A stretch of DNA of 64,000 nt from GCA-958296115 sp965222445 (lineage in GTDB: Bacteria; Chloroflexota; Dehalococcoidia; Lucifugimonadales; CAJWER01), in assembly GCA_965222445.1 (NCBI GenBank), contig CBDCTY010000002.1:682001-746000 (forward strand), read 5' to 3'. Numbering within the stretch: the first letter of the stretch is position 1; each line of letters opens with the position of its first letter. A model generated the notes under the pieces. That model had not been told where the DNA came from and did no database searches. It worked only from the letters and a program-made list of their open reading frames with translations. The position numbers were made by a program, and so were the translations under genes. Shown here piece after piece: positions 24,785-34,174 of this stretch.

Positions 24785-26026
24785 ATGGCTGCGACACAGA
24801 TTGCCGGGAAGCTCGCTATTGACGGCGGCGAGCCTGTACGTGCGCGTCCATTTGGCCCACGATGGGTCTTCGGCGAGAGCGACAAGCGCCAGCTGGTCGA
24901 GGTGATCGACAACGCCAACGCCCACGGCTGGCGTAACAGGATCAAGGTCAGGGCCTTCGAGGAGGCCTTTGCCGAAAAACACGGCGTCAAGCACGCCAAG
25001 GCGGTCAACACCGGGACGGGCGCGTGTCATACGGCTATCGCGGCCATCGACCCCGAGCCTGGCGACGAGGTGATCACCACGCCCGTGACGGCCATTGGAA
25101 CGGTGAGCGGAATCGTCCTGCAGAACGCGGTCCCCGTGTTCGCAGACATGGACCCCGATACCTTCAACATCGATCCGGCGGACATAGAGCGCAAGATCAC
25201 GGCGCGGACCTGTGCGATCATGATTGTGCACCTGCTCGGCAACCCATGCGACATGGACGAAATCATGGCCATAGGGCGCTCCCACGGCATCCCGGTCATC
25301 GAGGACTGCTCTCAGGCCCACCTCGCCCGGTATCAGGGCCGGCTGGTCGGCACCATGGGGGACATCGGCGTCTTCTCACTGGGCGGCAAGACCCTGACCA
25401 CTGACCAGGGCGGCATGGTCATCACCGACAACGACGACCTGGCGGAGCGTACGAGAGACTTCGCCGGCGGAGGCGGCGGCTCCCTCGGCGATGCTCATCG
25501 CTTTACGGACCTCGAGGCCGCCGTGGGCCTTGCACAGCTCGAAGGGTGGGACGAGGCGACCCGCGTCCGGCTTCGGGCAGCAGCGGCCCTGGACGAGGCG
25601 GTGAAGGAGCTCCCGGGCTTCACGGTGCAGAAGGTCCGGCCCGGCGACGTCAACAGCTACTACGTGTACGGGTACAAGATCGAAGAGGCGGAGGCGGGAG
25701 TATCGCCGGAGCGGTTCGCCGAGGCGGTGAGGGCAGAGGGCATCCCCGACTGCTACGGCCCCTATGCCGGCGGCGTCCCCATGTACAAGACGGGCATGTT
25801 CGTCAACGAGCACACCTACGGCCGCTCGCGCTACCCATTCGTCGACGAGCAGGGCAGGCGCCGCGTCGACTACACGAAGGTGCGTCTCCCCAACGTCGAG
25901 AGCGAGCTGCCCAAGACAGGGTTCATCCTCTTACGCAACTCGTACACGGACGACGACGCCCACGATATAGCAGCCGCGATGCGCAAGGTATCGAGCTACT
26001 ACGCGTCCCGCCGAACTGCGCCATAG
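24785..26026 (+). CDS. DegT/DnrJ/EryC1/StrS aminotransferase, second of tandem pair
   Basis: 413 residues, paralogue of the previous gene. Conserved motifs: VNTGTGACHTAIAAI, VIEDCSQAHLARY, SLGGKTLTTDQGGM with Lys202 as Schiff-base lysine and VRPGDVNSYYVYGYKI. It lacks about 20 residues after the lysine region that the first copy has and carries a GGGGGS loop instead. The pair may form a heteromer or act on related substrates. ATG with AGGAG upstream. Confidence 0.9.
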   Translation: MAATQIAGKLAIDGGEPVRARPFGPRWVFGESDKRQLVEVIDNANAHGWRNRIKVRAFEEAFAEKHGVKHAKAVNTGTGACHTAIAAIDPEPGDEVITTPVTAIGTVSGIVLQNAVPVFADMDPDTFNIDPADIERKITARTCAIMIVHLLGNPCDMDEIMAIGRSHGIPVIEDCSQAHLARYQGRLVGTMGDIGVFSLGGKTLTTDQGGMVITDNDDLAERTRDFAGGGGGSLGDAHRFTDLEAAVGLAQLEGWDEATRVRLRAAAALDEAVKELPGFTVQKVRPGDVNSYYVYGYKIEEAEAGVSPERFAEAVRAEGIPDCYGPYAGGVPMYKTGMFVNEHTYGRSRYPFVDEQGRRRVDYTKVRLPNVESELPKTGFILLRNSYTDDDAHDIAAAMRKVSSYYASRRTAP

Positions 26027-26034
26027 ACAAGGCC

Positions 26035-26976
26035 ATGATGGTGGGATCCCCGTCGCACAATGACGGTCCACCACCGCAGATTCCTCGCACCGTCGAGCAG
26101 CGATGGGGTGTCACGCCAGTTAGCTATCTGGGTGGCCGACACAATCAGAACTGGCTTGTCGAGTACAGACGCAGCCACTTGGTGGTGCGCGGCTCCTCGA
26201 ATCACCCGTTCCCTCACATCGCCTATGAACTCGAGGTTCTGACCCGTCTGGACGGAGATGGATGGCCGGTACCCGCAGCCGTAGAAGAGTCGGTTGACGT
26301 CGATGGACGGACTTGGTGCCTATCCAAGTTCCTTCCGGGGTCATGTCGGACGACCAATCAGCCGGAGGACCGCCGAGCGCGCGGACACCTCCTTGCGGAA
26401 CTGCACGAAGCCACGGCTCCCCTTGTCGGGATGGGGCAACGTAGAGGGTTTGGTCTGGCGGATGAAGTGATTGGCGACCCTGAGCTCGTTGGCTTGATTC
26501 AGGGATACGAGAAACTCAGGCCGTCCGAAGGGCACGTCGTGAGGTGGCACATCGACCAGGCGCTAGAGGGCTTTGACCGCCTTGATCTGGAGAGCGCGGA
26601 GACGACTGTCCTGCATAGCGACTTCGCCCCCTGGAACCTTCTGTACGAGGGCGAGATCCTCACGGGAATTCTTGACTTTGATGCAACTCACTTGAACTAT
26701 CGAGTCGCTGACTTCGCCAACTCCTGGCGTGGGTACCAGGATGAGGTCATCGAGGGTTACGAAGAGGTCCATAAGCTTTCCGACTTGGACTGGGAGTTGC
26801 TAGTGCCTGCCTTCTGGGCGTGGTTGTTCCTCGGTGTCAAGCAGGCGATCAGGACGGCGTTGGTGGAGAAGGGGACTCCACCCGACCTTGAGTGGCAAGT
26901 CAGGCACCTGCTGCGTAGGGACGGTTTGGTAGGTCGCCGCGCCCCCGCGTACCCCGGACGGAGAGGTCGTCCATGA
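26035..26976 (+). CDS. Aminoglycoside phosphotransferase-family kinase
   Basis: 313 residues from ATG 26035, eight bases after the second DegT gene. The catalytic loop VLHSDFAPWNLL (His194, Asp196, Asn201) and the metal-binding ILDFDATHLNYRVAD (Asp214) are the Brenner motif and DFD of APH/choline kinase-like enzymes. The N-lobe with WLVEYRRSHLVVRG fits. In this gene context it more likely phosphorylates a metabolite (an amino sugar or hydroxyamino acid) than an antibiotic; that is inference. Confidence 0.85.
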   Translation: MMVGSPSHNDGPPPQIPRTVEQRWGVTPVSYLGGRHNQNWLVEYRRSHLVVRGSSNHPFPHIAYELEVLTRLDGDGWPVPAAVEESVDVDGRTWCLSKFLPGSCRTTNQPEDRRARGHLLAELHEATAPLVGMGQRRGFGLADEVIGDPELVGLIQGYEKLRPSEGHVVRWHIDQALEGFDRLDLESAETTVLHSDFAPWNLLYEGEILTGILDFDATHLNYRVADFANSWRGYQDEVIEGYEEVHKLSDLDWELLVPAFWAWLFLGVKQAIRTALVEKGTPPDLEWQVRHLLRRDGLVGRRAPAYPGRRGRP

Positions 26977-27012
26977 GCCCGGCGGAGAAATCAGTCTGGT
27001 GGCCCAGCGTAG

Positions 27013-28431
27013 CTACTTGAACCTGAAGGCGTAGAGGTCGGCGTCGTTGAGCCTGAATCGCAGCCTGATCGAGCTGCCGGCGAGCCGCCCGACATCGCCG
27101 CCCTGCTTCCACCGGACGGCCCCCTCGATCTCGTCGGCGAACATCTCAGGGCAGTCGTCCAGGCCGTAGCCCGGGATGGCATTCCCGTTCTCGTCCTGGA
27201 GCTCGACCCTGACGGTCCCCACCGCCGAGGTGGAGTAGTTCAGCTCCAGCCGGTCGCCCTCGAACACGAAGGGCCGCGTCGTAATCTCGCCTCCCGCATA
27301 CCCAGCGTTCACGGACACGAACCCGTCGGGCCTCAGGGTGTACCGGCGCACGTGGACTCCGGGCGTCTTTATGTTCTCGGTCACGTACATCGTCAGCTCC
27401 GTGGGAGATGTCTGGTAGATGCCATGCTGGAAGTAGATGCCTCGCTCGTGCCAGTTGTTCTTGTCCAGCCCGGGCCGCATGAACGCCTCCATGAAGCTCC
27501 TGTCGAAGTGGACCCCGTCCCGGCTCGACATGAAGACTATGTCGTTGACCCCGGGGCCGTCATACCAGTCTGGGTCGGGCGTCCTGTGGGCCACGTACCT
27601 TGACGGGAACATCAAGTACGTGCCGGGCGCCCTGTCGTAGGCCCAGCACTCGTTGGTGTATAGGTGCTCGTAGGGAGTCCCGCCCGTGTCTATGTTCTGG
27701 AGCGGCGTCCACGTCCGGAAGTCGTCGGACGTGGAGTAACGTATCCAGCGGACGCCGCCGAAGAACTCGCGTCCGCGCTGGTGCCTGACTGATTCCAGGT
27801 CGACGCTTGCGGGGTCGACGTTCGGGTCGTTGTTGGCGACCCCGCGCGTGTAGCCTCTGTACTGCCCAGTCCACTTGTCCCAGAAGAAGAGGTTCTTGGT
27901 GTCGAAGGGCCAGCCCGTCAGAATCGGCTCGTCGTACATCTGGCGCCAGTTGGTCCCGTCTGGCGAGGCCATGGCGTAGATCGCCGACTTCTCCCGGCGT
28001 CCCATCGACCTGAAACCCTTGAAGCGCTCGCTCTCTTTGGCGTCGGGATTGGCGTCGATGTTCACATAGCCGGGATTGGTCGAGAATAGATTGTTCTCCC
28101 GCGATCCCTGGAACTCCTCCTGGCGCAGGAACGGCTTGGTCCAGTTGATCCCGTCCTCGCTCTCGGCGTACGCATTGCGCCTAAAATTCACCCCTGCCAC
28201 ACCGATAACGCGGGCGTCGTCGCACGAGTACCACATCCGGTACTTCTCGCCGTCGAAGGCCGTCGTCGCCGTCCCGACGTAGCCCTCCTCCCACGGGTAG
28301 TCCTTCACGATCACCGGGTCGCGGCGGTCGGGCTCGTGCAGCCTGCGCTCGACTCCCTCCGACTCGGCGATCCAGTACGCGTCGACGAAGAGCTGGCGGT
28401 CGGTCCCTATGCTGCGGATGTCGTCGATCAT
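27013..28431 (-). CDS. Beta-propeller glycoside hydrolase-like protein (GH32/GH43/GH130 type)
   Basis: 472 residues with no signal peptide. Repeated blade motifs such as YRMWYSCDD, AYAESEDGINWTKP, YAMASPDGTNWRQMYDEP and FMSSRDGVHFDRSF are typical of five-bladed propeller glycosidases and related proteins. The C-terminal 110 residues (about 365-472) look like a beta-sandwich. Catalytic acids cannot be assigned by eye. Many marine and soil bacteria have such proteins beside Gfo/Idh/MocA genes. It converges with the kinase-like gene. Confidence 0.65.
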   Translation of the reverse strand: MIDDIRSIGTDRQLFVDAYWIAESEGVERRLHEPDRRDPVIVKDYPWEEGYVGTATTAFDGEKYRMWYSCDDARVIGVAGVNFRRNAYAESEDGINWTKPFLRQEEFQGSRENNLFSTNPGYVNIDANPDAKESERFKGFRSMGRREKSAIYAMASPDGTNWRQMYDEPILTGWPFDTKNLFFWDKWTGQYRGYTRGVANNDPNVDPASVDLESVRHQRGREFFGGVRWIRYSTSDDFRTWTPLQNIDTGGTPYEHLYTNECWAYDRAPGTYLMFPSRYVAHRTPDPDWYDGPGVNDIVFMSSRDGVHFDRSFMEAFMRPGLDKNNWHERGIYFQHGIYQTSPTELTMYVTENIKTPGVHVRRYTLRPDGFVSVNAGYAGGEITTRPFVFEGDRLELNYSTSAVGTVRVELQDENGNAIPGYGLDDCPEMFADEIEGAVRWKQGGDVGRLAGSSIRLRFRLNDADLYAFRFK

Positions 28432-28480
28432 GCCACTACCTCCGGCGGTCTGTAGAGGGGAACGTGTCTGCGGCTAGGTA

Positions 28481-28502
28481 GGGGCGGGTTTGAAACCCGC
28501 CC
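28481..28502. repeat. Hairpin repeat GGGCGGGTTT-AACCCGCCC, copy 2
   Basis: Differs from 7781-7802 only at the centre (TGA here, TGC there) and shares the preceding GTA. Located upstream of the propeller protein gene on the minus strand. Confidence 0.75.
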
Positions 28503-28591
28503 TGTCGACGTAGAACGCCAATCCAATCACGAACAATTGGGGCCCTATTTCGCTAGTTCCGGCTAACCCTCAAATCAGAGATTTCGAACTG

Positions 28592-29005
28592 CTAGTGATC
28601 GGCCACGAACTGCCAGCTGACGCCGAACTTGTCGGTGCACGCGCCGAAATAGGCCCCCCAGAACATGTCCCCGAGGGGCATCGTGACGGTCCCGCCCTCC
28701 GAGATCTTGGCGAACAGTTCGTCCGTCTCCTCCCTGCTCTTGGCCGAGTACGAGATGGAGAAGTTGTTGCCCTGCTTGAAAGGAGGGCCGAAGTGGGCTG
28801 AAGTGTCGCTGCCCATGAGCACGCTCGACCCGATCCGGTACGACACGTGCATGATCCTGTCCCGCTCGTCCTCGGGGATGCCCATGTCCGGGGGACCTTC
28901 CCCGAACGTGCTGACGAGATCGAAATTGCCCCCGAAGACCGACCGGTAGAAGTCGAACGCCTCGCGGCATTTGCCGTCGAAATTGAGATAGATGTTGAGT
29001 GTCAC
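28592..29005 (-). CDS. VOC family (PhnB-like) protein
   Basis: 137 residues. Glyoxalase/bleomycin-resistance fold: begins NIYLNFDGKCREAFDFYRSVFGG, as in PhnB/YjdN-type proteins, and ends WGAYFGACTDKFGVSWQFV. The two beta-alpha-beta-beta-beta modules are complete. Members are often of unknown substrate. Single gene. Confidence 0.85.
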   Translation of the reverse strand: MTLNIYLNFDGKCREAFDFYRSVFGGNFDLVSTFGEGPPDMGIPEDERDRIMHVSYRIGSSVLMGSDTSAHFGPPFKQGNNFSISYSAKSREETDELFAKISEGGTVTMPLGDMFWGAYFGACTDKFGVSWQFVADH

Positions 29006-29146
29006 GTGGTGCCTCCGTGTATTATCCCGCTCTCAACCGTACCCTTCCTAGATGCAATGGGTACCGACTTTAGCCACAGACATTGTACAGCGTCCGATGG
29101 GCGTCCAATCGCCGGACGCATCGCCTGCTGCTCGGCGAAGAGAGGC

Positions 29147-30898
29147 TCAGTTGTCCACGTCTCTGGGTGTGGCCCTCTCCGCGACGTTAGCTATGGCGTC
29201 CAGCTTTTCGCCTATCTCGTCGTCGATCTCCCCTTCAGGGACGTGCTCGGCGAGCTCATAGTAGGCCTTCTTATTCATTAGATTCGGTAGATCGAGCTTC
29301 GTGAAGTAGGCAGCGAACAGGGGCGTCAGGAAGTCGTCGCTGACCTTGGCGTCCTCGCTCCACGGGGAACCCCTGCCCAAGGTTGCCATCGCGTGTTCTA
29401 TCTCGGCAACGGCCTCGCGCATCGCGTCTAGCCTTCGGTCTGACTCGCCCAGTGCCAGCAGAGGTCCGGGTTCGTCTTCCTGAGCGGACGACCGCGCATA
29501 GTGTTCCAGGGTAGATTGGGAGCACAGGTAGTTCTCGATCTCCCTGCGTTTCCATGCCAAAATTTCCAGATCATGACTCCCTGTCTCCTCGCGCTCTAAT
29601 CGGTCAAAGAGTGCTAGTCCTCCTAGGTTGGGCAGCGCTTCCCTAAGTCCGTAGTAGTGGCGCCGGGCTTTTGGTGGCTGGTTCCCGACATAGTGCACAA
29701 AGGGACGTTCGAGGGCCTTGATGGCCCTGTCATGTCCCAGGCGGCGGGCAAATGCTTGCAGTATGGCGAGATCGGTTGAGCCTTCCAGATAGAGGACCCA
29801 GCCCGTCTGTTCGCCCTGGTAGTAGTGCTCGAATCCTATCTCCCTGAGCTCCCTGAGCGACTTCAAGACCTGGCTTGCCTGGCCGTCGACGCGGTGCGGC
29901 TGTCCTACGAAAGCGACCACCATGTCCCTGCCTGCGGCTTCGTCCAGCAAGACTTCGGAGTGGCTTGCCGCTATGATCTGGCTGCCGCTTTCCGAGGCAA
30001 CCTCCGTGATCAATCGATATATCTGGCGCTGGCGAAGGATCTCGAGGTGCGCGTCCGGCTCATCCAGCAGTAGCACGGTTCCCGGGTTGGCATACATGTA
30101 CGCCAGGATGAGCATCGTCTGCTGTAGCCCACGTCCGCTGGAGGAGAGGTCGAGCCTGATATTGCCCTCTCGGTACGTCATCGCAATCTCGCCGCGCTCT
30201 TGGACGTAAAGTGGAGCGTCTAGCTCGGCTCCGAAGAGACTCCGAATCTGCTCCTGTAGCTTTGGCCAGTCGTCGGGCTGGTCCTCGTGAATGCGGAAGC
30301 AGAGGTTGCGCAGCACCTCGGCGGTGCGCCCTTCCCCGACGCGCACGTTCACAGCGCCATGATCAAGGCGAGTCTCGGTAGCAGCTAGGCCCGACATGGG
30401 AGGGAGGAAGGCTATCTGCACGCTGCTTGTCTCAGGGGGAATCGGCATTCGTTTCGACAAAGTGCTGGTCTCCATCCTCAGGGGACGGCAGTAGAAGAAC
30501 TCCTCGTTGGCATAGTCGAACTCCAGCCCGCAGGTCCACGTTTTGTTGTCCGTGATACCTTCCACTACCACGTCGATCCGTACGTTTTGCCTACGAAGCC
30601 GGTCGTTTAATCTCAGCACATCTCGCACGTGAAGGTTATTCCACAAGAACAGGGTGCTCGGCAGGGGGATAGCCACTAGGTCCCGTCTGCTTATGGTCAC
30701 ACCCGTCAGTCTCCCCAACGAACTCTGACCCGAGCGCCTCTCATTCCAGCGTTTGAGGCCGATATCCCACAGCGCCAGGGCCTGCATAGCGGACGTCTTC
30801 CCCGAGTTGTTCGGGCCGATGAATGCTACGGGACTGCCGAGCTCGATCTCGACCTCTTCGAATCGCTTGAAGTTGCGGATAGTGAGTTTGGTCAGCAT
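29147..30898 (-). CDS. OLD-family ATPase/endonuclease-like protein
   Basis: 583 residues. SMC/RecF-like ATPase with Walker A GPNNSGKT (residues 28-35), an ABC signature-like LSSSGRGLQQTML, Walker B LLLDEPDAHLE and ASHSE downstream. The C-terminal part (about 370-580) starts WVLYLEGSTDLAILQAF, matching the first acidic Toprim motif of OLD nucleases; LALFDRLE may be the second. OLD proteins include phage-exclusion nucleases and Gabija GajA, but no UvrD helicase or reverse transcriptase stands beside it, so it is a stand-alone OLD-type gene. Role in defence is possible, not shown. Confidence 0.78.
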   Translation of the reverse strand: MLTKLTIRNFKRFEEVEIELGSPVAFIGPNNSGKTSAMQALALWDIGLKRWNERRSGQSSLGRLTGVTISRRDLVAIPLPSTLFLWNNLHVRDVLRLNDRLRRQNVRIDVVVEGITDNKTWTCGLEFDYANEEFFYCRPLRMETSTLSKRMPIPPETSSVQIAFLPPMSGLAATETRLDHGAVNVRVGEGRTAEVLRNLCFRIHEDQPDDWPKLQEQIRSLFGAELDAPLYVQERGEIAMTYREGNIRLDLSSSGRGLQQTMLILAYMYANPGTVLLLDEPDAHLEILRQRQIYRLITEVASESGSQIIAASHSEVLLDEAAGRDMVVAFVGQPHRVDGQASQVLKSLRELREIGFEHYYQGEQTGWVLYLEGSTDLAILQAFARRLGHDRAIKALERPFVHYVGNQPPKARRHYYGLREALPNLGGLALFDRLEREETGSHDLEILAWKRREIENYLCSQSTLEHYARSSAQEDEPGPLLALGESDRRLDAMREAVAEIEHAMATLGRGSPWSEDAKVSDDFLTPLFAAYFTKLDLPNLMNKKAYYELAEHVPEGEIDDEIGEKLDAIANVAERATPRDVDN

Positions 30899-31005
30899 TG
30901 GACGCCGTTGCGGTCATTGCCACCTGGCGAACCCCTCAACTCTCGTGACACAGGCTTCGCAGGAGTGTACCACGCGCCGAAAGTCGGGCGACATCCAACC
31001 TGTTG

Positions 31006-31027
31006 TCGGTTAGAAACCCGCCCTTAC
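31006..31027. repeat. Degenerate reverse half-copy of the GGGCGGGTTT repeat
   Basis: GGTTAGAAACCCGCCCTTAC reads on the minus strand as GTAAGGGCGGGTTTC, matching one arm of the copies at 7781 and 28481; the other arm has decayed. Confidence 0.5.
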
Positions 31028-31111
31028 GGAGTGGTTTGCGGAATAGGCAGGTTTACTCGCATATCGGCATGTCCAGCTCCTCGGCGCGCCAGGGCTCGGG
31101 CCGGGCGAGCG

Positions 31112-32566
31112 TCAAGGCTGACCCCGAAGCCGGGTGCGGGCGTCGAGGCCCTTCACCGACTTGGAGATCTCGGCGAGCCGGTCTGTGTCCGCAGGGTGGT
31201 TGCCGTAGAAGGCGCGGTCGAAGGCGTGAGTGGCTGCGGCGACGAGGTCGTGGGGGAACAGGCGGGCGAGAACGCCGCGGTATTCTTGGGGCGTCTGGTG
31301 AGGCAGCCGGGCCAGGCCCCGTCGCTCCGCCGCGTCGAGCATCTGGTAGTAGAGGCGCATAGCCTCGACTATCCCGGGCGGGCCGTCGGGCAGCAGTGGC
31401 TCTAACCCGTGCTTTCGGCGGCTCCAGCGGCCCCCAAGCTTCGCCAGCAAGCCGCCGAGGTCGGAGAGCGGGTCGGCGTCTTCGCGTACCGATTCCCGGT
31501 CGACGCCCCCCGCACCGTCGGACGGCCTCAGCATACGCCTGTATGCGCGGCTGAATAGGAACGCGGCCACGACGAGGACTATGGCGGCGATGATGGATAT
31601 GACTGTCCACTCGATGATCTGTAGGAGGAGTGCATAGCCGGTCTCCACGCCCTGCTCGGCAAGCTCGGCCTCCTCGAACGCAGCCTGCTGGACTCCCTCG
31701 CGCACCTGCTCGATGGTTATCTCGGACTGCTGCATCGCCTCGGGGTCGAAGGGCCTGCTGAAGAACTTCATGAAGCCGGCGATAGCCAGGTTCAACAGGG
31801 TGCCGATTGGGATGACTATGGCCCAGAAGAGGACGGCGGCGACCTTGCCGAGCAGCGCCGAGGCGGGCCCGGAGACACCGGACAGAAGCCCCCTGCTCAC
31901 GAGGCTGAACGCGACTCCAAGCGTGAGGACGATGGACACCGGGCCAAGGAGGATGCTCTGCCAGCCGCCGGTCTTCGCAGTCCTAGACGCTCCCTCGTAT
32001 AGCCGGTGCATGCCGAGCCCGCTCAACCCTGCGGCGAAGAAGACGAAGATGCGGGCTGTGGTGTCGAGGTCGGCTTCGTGAGCGACGTCGACGATGGCTG
32101 TGAAGGCGAGGGCGGCCGCGCCGAGCCTCATGGTGAACTTGAGGCTCTCGTTCAGGAGCTCGGCGGAGGCGAGTTTGCCGCCGCGCCACCAGGCGATCAC
32201 GCCCAGGGCAAAGTTTATCCCGGCGGCGAGCCTGTATCCGTCGGGGCCTCCCTCGGCCAGGGCCGTCCATGCCCATCCGAGATCGACCGACGCGCCCTCG
32301 CCCAGCCGCGCCGCTGTCGCCAGGTAGATGAGCGCGAGGCCGATGAGGGTCCTGAAGTCGTATGCCCGAGTTATCCATCGGTTCGTCGAGGGGTTCAGGT
32401 GGGTGATGGCGAGGGAGACACTCATGAGGAGGAGGACGGCGGGCCAGGACAGGGCGGCGCCGGATGCGTCGGACGCGAGCCCGATAACGGAGTACAGCGC
32501 TGACAGCCAGGCGCTCTCGGCTACTGCGGTGGCTGCGAGTATCCACCTGGAGTTGGAGGCGGTCAC
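31112..32566 (-). CDS. DUF4129 membrane protein, downstream copy
   Basis: 484 residues. Multiple membrane helices to about residue 360 are followed by a cytoplasmic DUF4129 domain (about 385-470) with EAMRLYYQMLDAAERRGLARL and PHQTPQEY, the core of that family. DUF4129 proteins usually accompany a transglutaminase-like protein in MoxR/DUF58 operons; here none is fused. It follows a longer paralogue by 12 bases. Function is unknown; envelope maintenance or protein assembly is the family-based guess. Confidence 0.75.
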   Translation of the reverse strand: MTASNSRWILAATAVAESAWLSALYSVIGLASDASGAALSWPAVLLLMSVSLAITHLNPSTNRWITRAYDFRTLIGLALIYLATAARLGEGASVDLGWAWTALAEGGPDGYRLAAGINFALGVIAWWRGGKLASAELLNESLKFTMRLGAAALAFTAIVDVAHEADLDTTARIFVFFAAGLSGLGMHRLYEGASRTAKTGGWQSILLGPVSIVLTLGVAFSLVSRGLLSGVSGPASALLGKVAAVLFWAIVIPIGTLLNLAIAGFMKFFSRPFDPEAMQQSEITIEQVREGVQQAAFEEAELAEQGVETGYALLLQIIEWTVISIIAAIVLVVAAFLFSRAYRRMLRPSDGAGGVDRESVREDADPLSDLGGLLAKLGGRWSRRKHGLEPLLPDGPPGIVEAMRLYYQMLDAAERRGLARLPHQTPQEYRGVLARLFPHDLVAAATHAFDRAFYGNHPADTDRLAEISKSVKGLDARTRLRGQP

Positions 32567-32578
32567 CGGGGGGCCTGC

Positions 32579-34174
32579 CTATTGGTTGGCATGTTCGTCG
32601 GGAGCCGGGGACTGCGAACCGGGGACGGGTGCGCCGGTGGTGATGCCCTTCACCCTCGCGGACATCTCCGCGATCTGCTCTCGGTCGGCAGCGTGGTTGC
32701 CGTAGCAGGCGCGGACGAATGCTTCTGTCGCCCTCGACACGAGGCCTTTCGGGAAGACGCTCTCCAGGGTGTCCTCGTATTCGTGAGGCGTCTGGTGATG
32801 GTGCCGGCCTCTGCCCTTCTGCTGGGCCGCAGTCAGCATGTCGTAGTAGAGAACCAGGGCATCGACGACTCCGGGCGGGCCGTCGGGTATGTAGAAGCCC
32901 GAGCCGGACCTCCTTGGCCCAACCCAGCTCGGTATCAGCCGCAGCAGGAGCCTGCCCACGTCGGACTTGAGGTCGGAATCGGGCCTGAGCGAGTCCCGCT
33001 GTCCCAGAGTGGTCCTCGGGCCGCGGGCAAGCAGCTTGCGGAGGAAGCGGTACAGCAGGTAGAGCAGAATCATCACGACGATCGCCAGCACCACCCACTC
33101 GATAATCTGGACTACGAGGGCGATGAGCTCGGCGCTCTCCTCCTCGGCGCGCTCCGCCTCCTCGGCGCGCTCCGCGACGTTTGCCCGCAGCCGCCTGTTC
33201 GACTCGCTGTCCCTCAGGCCTCCGAAGGCGGCCTCGAATATGCCGAGGACGGCCTCGACGAAGACGTTCCATGCAGTGGATATGGGGATGATGAGGCCCC
33301 AGAATGCCCCTGTCACGACGGTGTCCAGCAGGGAGAGGGCGGGGCGCGACAGGACCGACAGCATGTCGCGGTGCAGGAAGCTGAATATGAGCCCCACGCC
33401 TAAGACCGAGGCCACAACACCGCCTATGACTCTCGGCCAGGCCTTCTTCTGCTCTGCCTGCTTCGACTCGGGCAGGAGGTGCCCGATACTGAGTCCGCCC
33501 AGCCCGGCTGCGAAGAAGAGGAAGATCATCGGGAAGGTGTTCAGCCGGGCCGGGTGGAGGATATCGATGGTCACCGCCAGGAACAGGCAGAACACGCCCA
33601 GCCTGAAGCTGAAGTTCAGGCTCTCGACGGGGAACTCCTTCCATGCAAGGCTGCCGCCCCGCCACCAGAGCACCATGCCGGCAAGGAGGCCGGAGATGGC
33701 AAAGAGCCTGTAGTGCTGTGCAGTATCCTCGGCGAAGGCGAGGCTGGGCCATGCGAAGTCGAAGCCGCCCTCGGCCCCGGTAACGTTGGACGCCACAATC
33801 AGGTACGTGACGGACACCCCGACGGCGAGACGGAGCAGGTAAGTGACCTCTTCAGAGAGGCCGCCTACCGGCCTGAGGTATACCAGTGCGGCAGTCAGGG
33901 CGATGGCGGCGACGAAGAGAAGCCAGCCGGCCGGGCCGCCGAGCCACGCGAGGGCCACGACCCCGGCGCCGGTCGATGCCGCCGCCGTGACGTACGACGG
34001 CGTCAGCTTGGCGGTCAGCAGCGCCGCGCCGAGGGTGACCAGCACCGTCGCCCAGCGCATGGGACTGGAGTCGAGCCCCAGTATCGCGCCGACGACGCCC
34101 AGCGCCGCAAATATCCAGGCGCTTTCGACCGCGACCGTGGCCGCGAGGACCCATCTATCCTGCGACCGGCTCAC
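32579..34174 (-). CDS. DUF4129 membrane protein, upstream copy
   Basis: 531 residues from GTG 34174, which overlaps the DUF58 gene by 20 bases; longer readings to 34453 are antisense to nothing useful and do not fit. About ten membrane helices, an Ala/Glu-rich coiled region near 375-400 (AERAEEAERAEEESAEL) and a C-terminal DUF4129 domain with VLYYDMLTAAQQKGRGRHHH and QTPHEYEDTL. It shares the whole layout with the next gene (same PDGPPGVVDAL/PDGPPGIVEAM, YGNHAAD/YGNHPAD), so this is a tandem duplication in one operon. Confidence 0.78.
   Translation of the reverse strand: MSRSQDRWVLAATVAVESAWIFAALGVVGAILGLDSSPMRWATVLVTLGAALLTAKLTPSYVTAAASTGAGVVALAWLGGPAGWLLFVAAIALTAALVYLRPVGGLSEEVTYLLRLAVGVSVTYLIVASNVTGAEGGFDFAWPSLAFAEDTAQHYRLFAISGLLAGMVLWWRGGSLAWKEFPVESLNFSFRLGVFCLFLAVTIDILHPARLNTFPMIFLFFAAGLGGLSIGHLLPESKQAEQKKAWPRVIGGVVASVLGVGLIFSFLHRDMLSVLSRPALSLLDTVVTGAFWGLIIPISTAWNVFVEAVLGIFEAAFGGLRDSESNRRLRANVAERAEEAERAEEESAELIALVVQIIEWVVLAIVVMILLYLLYRFLRKLLARGPRTTLGQRDSLRPDSDLKSDVGRLLLRLIPSWVGPRRSGSGFYIPDGPPGVVDALVLYYDMLTAAQQKGRGRHHHQTPHEYEDTLESVFPKGLVSRATEAFVRACYGNHAADREQIAEMSARVKGITTGAPVPGSQSPAPDEHANQ

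Noticed and set aside
25546..26034. N-terminal extension of the APH-type gene into the second DegT gene
   Set aside because: It overlaps a confirmed gene in another frame and has no domain; the true start is ATG 26035.
31983..33752. Very long open frame (589 codons) across the DUF4129 genes on the minus strand
   Set aside because: It lies in another frame of two genes with clear homologous repeats; composition is Arg-rich and motif-free, as expected of a high-GC shadow.
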